A stretch of DNA of 41,693 bases. Origin: Candidatus Methylopumilus sp. (GTDB taxonomy: Bacteria; Pseudomonadota; Gammaproteobacteria; Burkholderiales; Methylophilaceae). Under the pieces are notes generated by a model that saw only the letters and a list, made by a program, of their open reading frames with translations, was not told the origin of the DNA and did not search any database. Location of the stretch: contig SHXT01000012.1 of the NCBI GenBank assembly GCA_009693175.1, forward strand, positions 1 to 41,693, written 5' to 3'. Within the stretch, counting starts at the first letter, position 1; each line of letters starts with the position of its first letter. Of the stretch, positions 37,950 through 41,693 are shown piece by piece. A program made the translations under genes and the position numbers.

Positions 37950-38762
37950 CTAGCTAACGTCGAGTCCTAAGACCTTTTGCATATCAAAAAGACCGGTTTT
38001 TTGATGCATTAGAAACTTGGCCGCACGTAATGCGCCTTTAGCAAAGGTTGCTCGACTCGAAGCCTTGTGAGTTAATTCAATGCGCTCTCCTGTGCCTGCA
38101 TACAAGACCGTATGGTCACCTACAATATCACCGCCTCGAATGGTCGAAAAGCCTATGGTTGTTTGCTTTCGCTCACCTGTATTTCCGAAGCGTTCATACT
38201 GGGCGTCTTTTTTAAGATCTCTTCCACTTGCTTTAGCAACAGCTTCACCTAATCTTAATGCGGTACCTGAAGGTGCATCAATCTTATGGCGATGGTGCGC
38301 CTCAATAATTTCAATATCAAAATCATCTTTAAGTAATTGTGTTGCTTTTTCAACAAGTGAAATCAACAAATTCATACCCACACTCATGTTAGGTGCAAAT
38401 ACAATAGGTATCTTTTTTGAAGCATCAAGAATCATTCTTTTTTCTTGATCTGAGAATCCAGTGGTGCCAATCACATACTTCACTTGATGTGTTTCACAAA
38501 GCTTTAAATAGCGCATACTCGCTTCGGGTCTCGTGAAATCAATTAAGACATCTGCAGACGAAATAGCGCGCTCAATATCATGATCAATTTTAATGTTTGC
38601 GACTAAACCTATTGCTTCACCTGCATCTCGCCCTAATTGATGGCTCGCCTTATGATCAATCGCAGCAGTAAGTTTAAAATCTTTATCTAAAAGCACTTCA
38701 TGAATAAGGCCCTGGCCCATGCGACCTGATGCACCTACGATGAGAACATTAATTTTACTCAT
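37950..38762 (-). CDS. dapB: 4-hydroxy-tetrahydrodipicolinate reductase
   Basis: Reduces 4-hydroxy-tetrahydrodipicolinate with NAD(P)H in lysine and diaminopimelate synthesis. The 270 residues begin with the nucleotide-binding loop VLIVGASGRMGQGLI (residues 6-20). The signature EAHHRHKIDAPSGTALRLGE holds the catalytic His and Lys. VIGTTGF and FAPNMSVGMN are also conserved. AGGA lies ten bases upstream. It follows bamE by four bases and precedes carAB. Confidence 0.97.
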   Translation of the reverse strand: MSKINVLIVGASGRMGQGLIHEVLLDKDFKLTAAIDHKASHQLGRDAGEAIGLVANIKIDHDIERAISSADVLIDFTRPEASMRYLKLCETHQVKYVIGTTGFSDQEKRMILDASKKIPIVFAPNMSVGMNLLISLVEKATQLLKDDFDIEIIEAHHRHKIDAPSGTALRLGEAVAKASGRDLKKDAQYERFGNTGERKQTTIGFSTIRGGDIVGDHTVLYAGTGERIELTHKASSRATFAKGALRAAKFLMHQKTGLFDMQKVLGLDVS

Positions 38763-38766
38763 ATGA

Positions 38767-39468
38767 TTAAAATCCTATTTTTTCTAACATTAAATCAAAA
38801 TAACTTGGATCAGTTTTTACGGGCAATGGCTTAGCACTTTCCGCTTTTGGAGGCTCAGATTTAACGGCCTCAGGTTCTTTTTTTATTTCAGTTACTGGTT
38901 TAACTTCAGTAGTCGGCTTCGTTGTTTCTTGTTGGGGCTTCAATGGCTCTTCAAGTTTTTTTTCTTCCACAGGCACTTCTTTCATAGAAGGCATGACTTT
39001 TTGTATTGGTTTTTCATCATCATCTTCCCAAAATTTCAATCGATCAAGCATGCTTTTTTCTTTTTCAGGTGATTTTTTATCGGCTTCATTATTTTTTGGA
39101 ACAACTGTTTCTTGCCGCATCTCATTCGCATTATCAATATTTGCGCTTGCCGGTACAACATCTCCCTTAACTTTTGCAAGTAAATCTTTTTCAAAAGTGA
39201 AGATCACCCTTCTTTGCTCAATAATGACGCCATCTTTCTGCATCTGATAAAAATAATCCCACTGATCTTTGTGAAAGCTATCATTAATCAAGGGGGTGCC
39301 CATCACAAAACGAACTTGTGTTTTTGTCATGCCAGGTTTAAGTTGCATCATCATCTTTGATGTCACAAAATTACCTTGCTGAATCGGCATTCTATAAAGC
39401 TTAATTGATGGCAGTGTCGATGAACAAGCGGAGAGTAAAAGAGTGATGATAAGCAAGAAAATACGCAT
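38767..39468 (-). CDS. bamE: Outer-membrane assembly lipoprotein BamE, with long C-terminal extension
   Basis: BamE is a lipoprotein of the BAM complex that inserts outer-membrane proteins. I start at the ATG giving MRIFLLIITLLLSACSS, a lipobox with Cys15 as the lipidated residue; six codons upstream are open but unlikely. The BamE domain covers about 20-105 (MMMQLKPGMTKTQVRFVMGT, DQWDYFYQMQKDG). Residues about 110-220 are a low-complexity tail rich in Pro, Glu and Lys. The protein ends with a more ordered SYFDLMLEKIGF. Full length is 233, twice E. coli BamE (113). It is divergent from fur, a conserved pair. Confidence 0.92.
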   Translation of the reverse strand: MRIFLLIITLLLSACSSTLPSIKLYRMPIQQGNFVTSKMMMQLKPGMTKTQVRFVMGTPLINDSFHKDQWDYFYQMQKDGVIIEQRRVIFTFEKDLLAKVKGDVVPASANIDNANEMRQETVVPKNNEADKKSPEKEKSMLDRLKFWEDDDEKPIQKVMPSMKEVPVEEKKLEEPLKPQQETTKPTTEVKPVTEIKKEPEAVKSEPPKAESAKPLPVKTDPSYFDLMLEKIGF

Positions 39469-39559
39469 TTTTATAACTTTAAACATAATGGATATTAATA
39501 TAACATGCTAGATAACATTCAAAATGCTTCGTGATGTAATTTTTAAGGTGATTTAAGTG

Positions 39560-39985
39560 ATGCAAGATCATAAAGATTTAAAAAAATCAGGCCTTAAGGC
39601 AACGCTCCCTAGGCTTAAAATTTTAAATCTTTTTGAGCATAGTGAAGCTAAGCATCTTTCGGCTGAAGAGATCTATAAAATCTTAATTAAATCAGGCGAA
39701 GAGGTTGGGCTCGCAACTGTCTATCGTGTACTCACACAGTTTGAACAAGCGGGTCTTTTAATTCGACATCATTTTGAAAGTGATAAAGCTGTTTTTGAAT
39801 TAAGCGATCCTCAGCATCATGACCATATCGTATGTTTACAATGCGGACATGTAGAAGAGTTTTGTGATGACGAGATTGAGAAAAGACAAAAAATTATTGC
39901 AACTAAAAAAGGATTTACAATTCAAGATCATTCGCTTTATATCTACGCTGAATGTAATAAAAAACCGTGTCCTAATAAAACCTAA
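39560..39985 (+). CDS. fur: Ferric uptake regulator Fur
   Basis: Iron-dependent repressor. I use the ATG at 39560 (MQDHKDLKKSGLKATLPRLK, 141 residues); a GTG directly before it is equally close to the AAGGTG site. The winged helix has EEVGLATVYRVLTQFEQAGL as recognition region (about 50-70). Metal sites are seen in HHDHIVCLQCGHVEEF (about 86-101), and the second cysteine pair is in ECNKKPC. These features fit Fur rather than Zur. Its stop overlaps that of recN on the other strand by four bases. Confidence 0.95.
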   Translation: MQDHKDLKKSGLKATLPRLKILNLFEHSEAKHLSAEEIYKILIKSGEEVGLATVYRVLTQFEQAGLLIRHHFESDKAVFELSDPQHHDHIVCLQCGHVEEFCDDEIEKRQKIIATKKGFTIQDHSLYIYAECNKKPCPNKT

Positions 39986-41640
39986 ACTTGTAACATTTCT
40001 TTCGCGTGCTCTCTTGTCGTATCAGTAATTGAAATACCACCTAACATTCGTGCAATTTCATCAACGCGCATTTTTTCATTTATCAAATAAATATGACTGA
40101 GCGTTTGATTATTTTCCTGTGTCTTAGATACTTTATAATGATGCACGGCGAGAGAGGCTACTTGAGGCAAGTGCGTAATCACTAAAACTTGTCTTTGATC
40201 ATGATTGCCTAATTCTTTTAACAGCTTGCCTACAATTTCTGCAATACTCCCACCAATCCCCACATCAACCTCATCAAAAATCATACAAGGTACATTAGCT
40301 TTTGAAATGGAGGCAACTCGAATCGCAAGACTTAATCGGGAAAGCTCGCCTCCTGATGCTGCTTTATGAATGTGTCTAAGTTCAGCGCCTAAATGTGCCG
40401 CCACCAAAAACTCAATCTGTTCTAATCCATGAGGAGAAGGCTCTTGAGGTGTTAACTTAACTTCAAAGCAGCCGTGATTAAAAGATAAATTTTGCATGGC
40501 ATCGGTAATATTTTGACTTAAAACTAGTGACGTTTTTTTCCTAGCTTCGGTTAATGTTTTAGCGCTTTCGTTAAACGCATGAAGTGCCGCAGTTTCTTTT
40601 GCATTAATCCCTACGTCGGATTGAAATGACTCGAGCTCATCCATTCTCGCTTGCCAAGTAGTAAGTGTTGCTTCAAAATCTTCAGGTTTAATACGATACT
40701 TTCTACCAAAGTTATAAATTGCTTGAATCCGCGCTTCAATATCTTTAAGTCTTTCGGGATCTAAATCTACCTTCTGCAAGTAGCGATTTAAACCTCTTAT
40801 CAGTTCTTCTGTTTGAATTGCAATGGAGTCCATGAGATCAAAAGACTCTTTTAATTTTTCATCAAGAGCGAATGATTGAGAGATTTTTTGTTGCACCAAA
40901 TGAAGTCTATTAAAAATAGAAGCTTCATCTTTTTCTAAAGCTTCGATACAAAAGTTAATATTCTCAATAAGCTTATTTCCATGTGACATCATTGAGTGAT
41001 TTTGCTGTAATGTTACCCAATCATCTAAAGTGAATGAAAGTTGTTTTAATTCTCTTAACTTATCTCGCAATTCTGCAAGTTCATCGCTATAGATCTGTGC
41101 ATTTTTTTCATACTCAATTTTTTGAATATGAAGCTTATGCCATGCTTGATAAAGTGCATAAGTTTTTGCAGAAAGATCTGAGTATCCGCCAAAATCATCA
41201 AGAATCTGCCTTTGTGAACTTAACTTTAAAAGCGAGTGGTGAGAGTTCTGACTATAGATATCGACCAAAGATTCACCTAGATCTTTAAGCTGTTGCAATG
41301 TTGCTACTTTACCATTAACAAACGCTCTGGATTTTCCATCCGCATGAATCACTCGTCTCAGAATAAGCTCTGCATTCTCAGACTCAAGCTCGTTATGTTG
41401 TAACCAGTCGATAGCTTCTTTATTATTTTGAATATCAAAAATAGCACTGATATCTGCTTTATCTTGATTAAGCCTGACAACGCCGCCTTCATTTCTCTGT
41501 CCTAGCGCCAAAGAAAGTGCGTCAATAAGAATAGATTTTCCAGCGCCTGTCTCACCTGTGAGCGCTGAAAATCCTGATTGAAAATCTAAACTCATTTTAT
41601 CAACAATGACAAAATCAAGGATAGATAAGTTAAGTAACAT
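39982..41640 (-). CDS. recN: DNA repair protein RecN (SMC-like ATPase)
   Basis: RecN is an SMC-family ATPase acting at DNA double-strand breaks. The 552 residues (E. coli 553) have Walker A LTGETGAGKSILIDALSLAL (about 28-47), a broken central coiled coil (about 150-365), the ABC signature ASGGELSRLSLAIRVAS (about 420) and Walker B PCMIFDEVDVGIGG. It follows nadK by nine bases on the same strand, a conserved pairing. Confidence 0.96.
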   Translation of the reverse strand: MLLNLSILDFVIVDKMSLDFQSGFSALTGETGAGKSILIDALSLALGQRNEGGVVRLNQDKADISAIFDIQNNKEAIDWLQHNELESENAELILRRVIHADGKSRAFVNGKVATLQQLKDLGESLVDIYSQNSHHSLLKLSSQRQILDDFGGYSDLSAKTYALYQAWHKLHIQKIEYEKNAQIYSDELAELRDKLRELKQLSFTLDDWVTLQQNHSMMSHGNKLIENINFCIEALEKDEASIFNRLHLVQQKISQSFALDEKLKESFDLMDSIAIQTEELIRGLNRYLQKVDLDPERLKDIEARIQAIYNFGRKYRIKPEDFEATLTTWQARMDELESFQSDVGINAKETAALHAFNESAKTLTEARKKTSLVLSQNITDAMQNLSFNHGCFEVKLTPQEPSPHGLEQIEFLVAAHLGAELRHIHKAASGGELSRLSLAIRVASISKANVPCMIFDEVDVGIGGSIAEIVGKLLKELGNHDQRQVLVITHLPQVASLAVHHYKVSKTQENNQTLSHIYLINEKMRVDEIARMLGGISITDTTREHAKEMLQV

Positions 41641-41649
41641 AGCTCTAAA

Positions 41650-41693
41650 TTAACCCCAGTTTAATTTTTTTCTAAGCATCTCAAAGTAGCAAT
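41650..41693 (-). CDS. nadK: NAD kinase, C-terminal fragment (cut by window edge)
   Basis: Only the last 13 codons and the stop are present. They read CYFEMLRKKLNWG, the typical end of proteobacterial NAD kinases (tyrosine/phenylalanine, then LR-x-KL-x-WG). The stop lies nine bases before the recN start, and nadK-recN is a common gene pair. The assignment depends on this short tail and its context. Confidence 0.8.
   Translation of the reverse strand, partial: CYFEMLRKKLNWG

Noticed and set aside
1-41693. A novel defence, secretion or biosynthetic system
   Set aside because: Every sound gene belongs to a known housekeeping or nutrient-uptake family except one DUF4149 membrane protein and one 61-codon ORF; no unexplained multi-gene cassette is present.

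Overview
The window reads as core chromosome of a small-genome, low-GC betaproteobacterium. Three things suggest this: the gene order (rpoE-rseABC-mucD-lepA-lepB-rnc divergent from nadB; fur divergent from bamE-dapB-carAB-greA; rlmE-ftsH-folP-glmM; trmJ-cysE-iscR-isc), the AT-rich coding sequence with very short intergenic gaps, and sigma70, sigmaE, PhoB and IscR type control sites. A methylotroph of the Methylophilaceae (OM43 or Methylopumilus-like) fits best. That placement is inferred from overall resemblance, not from a marker gene. No rRNA, tRNA, CRISPR array, IS element or intact prophage was seen.

Layout. 1-6814 (minus): the envelope-stress sigma factor operon rpoE-rseA-rseB-rseC-mucD, with a good sigmaE-type autoregulatory promoter, running into lepA, lepB and the first codons of rnc. 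6831-9820: nadB, slyD and, convergent, suhB. 9917-17855 (plus): trmJ, cysE, then the complete Fe-S assembly operon iscR, a NifS-like second cysteine desulfurase, iscS, iscU, iscA, hscB, hscA, fdx. A 22/25 match to the IscR type 1 operator covers its promoter. 17856-18396: the only long stretch without a sound gene. It holds a 61-codon secreted ORF that looks like a truncated N terminus, and a two-frame remnant on the minus strand. 18397-19818: a phosphate-selective (OprO/OprP) porin with a Pho box. 20076-23360 (minus): prfB (with its programmed +1 frameshift), lysS and a beta-carbonic anhydrase. 23417-27284 (plus): a perfect Pho box and pstS-pstC-pstA-pstB. 27281-32109 (minus): rlmE-ftsH-folP-glmM. 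Then yhbY, a DUF4149 membrane protein, greA, carB, carA, dapB, bamE (all minus except yhbY), fur (plus), recN and the 3' end of nadK (minus).

How it works together. cysE makes the cysteine precursor O-acetylserine, and the isc operon beside it spends cysteine on Fe-S clusters under IscR feedback. The porin and the Pst transporter form a PhoB-controlled high-affinity phosphate uptake route across both membranes. The broken secreted protein between fdx and the porin may be the remains of a phosphatase from the same regulon. The RpoE block couples outer-membrane stress sensing to the periplasmic protease MucD, and BamE belongs to the outer-membrane assembly machine.

No clearly new multi-gene system is visible. 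The most unusual points are the decayed region at 17852-18269, the tandem cysteine desulfurases inside the isc operon, the leader hairpin of carA, and the extended N terminus of RpoE and C terminus of BamE.
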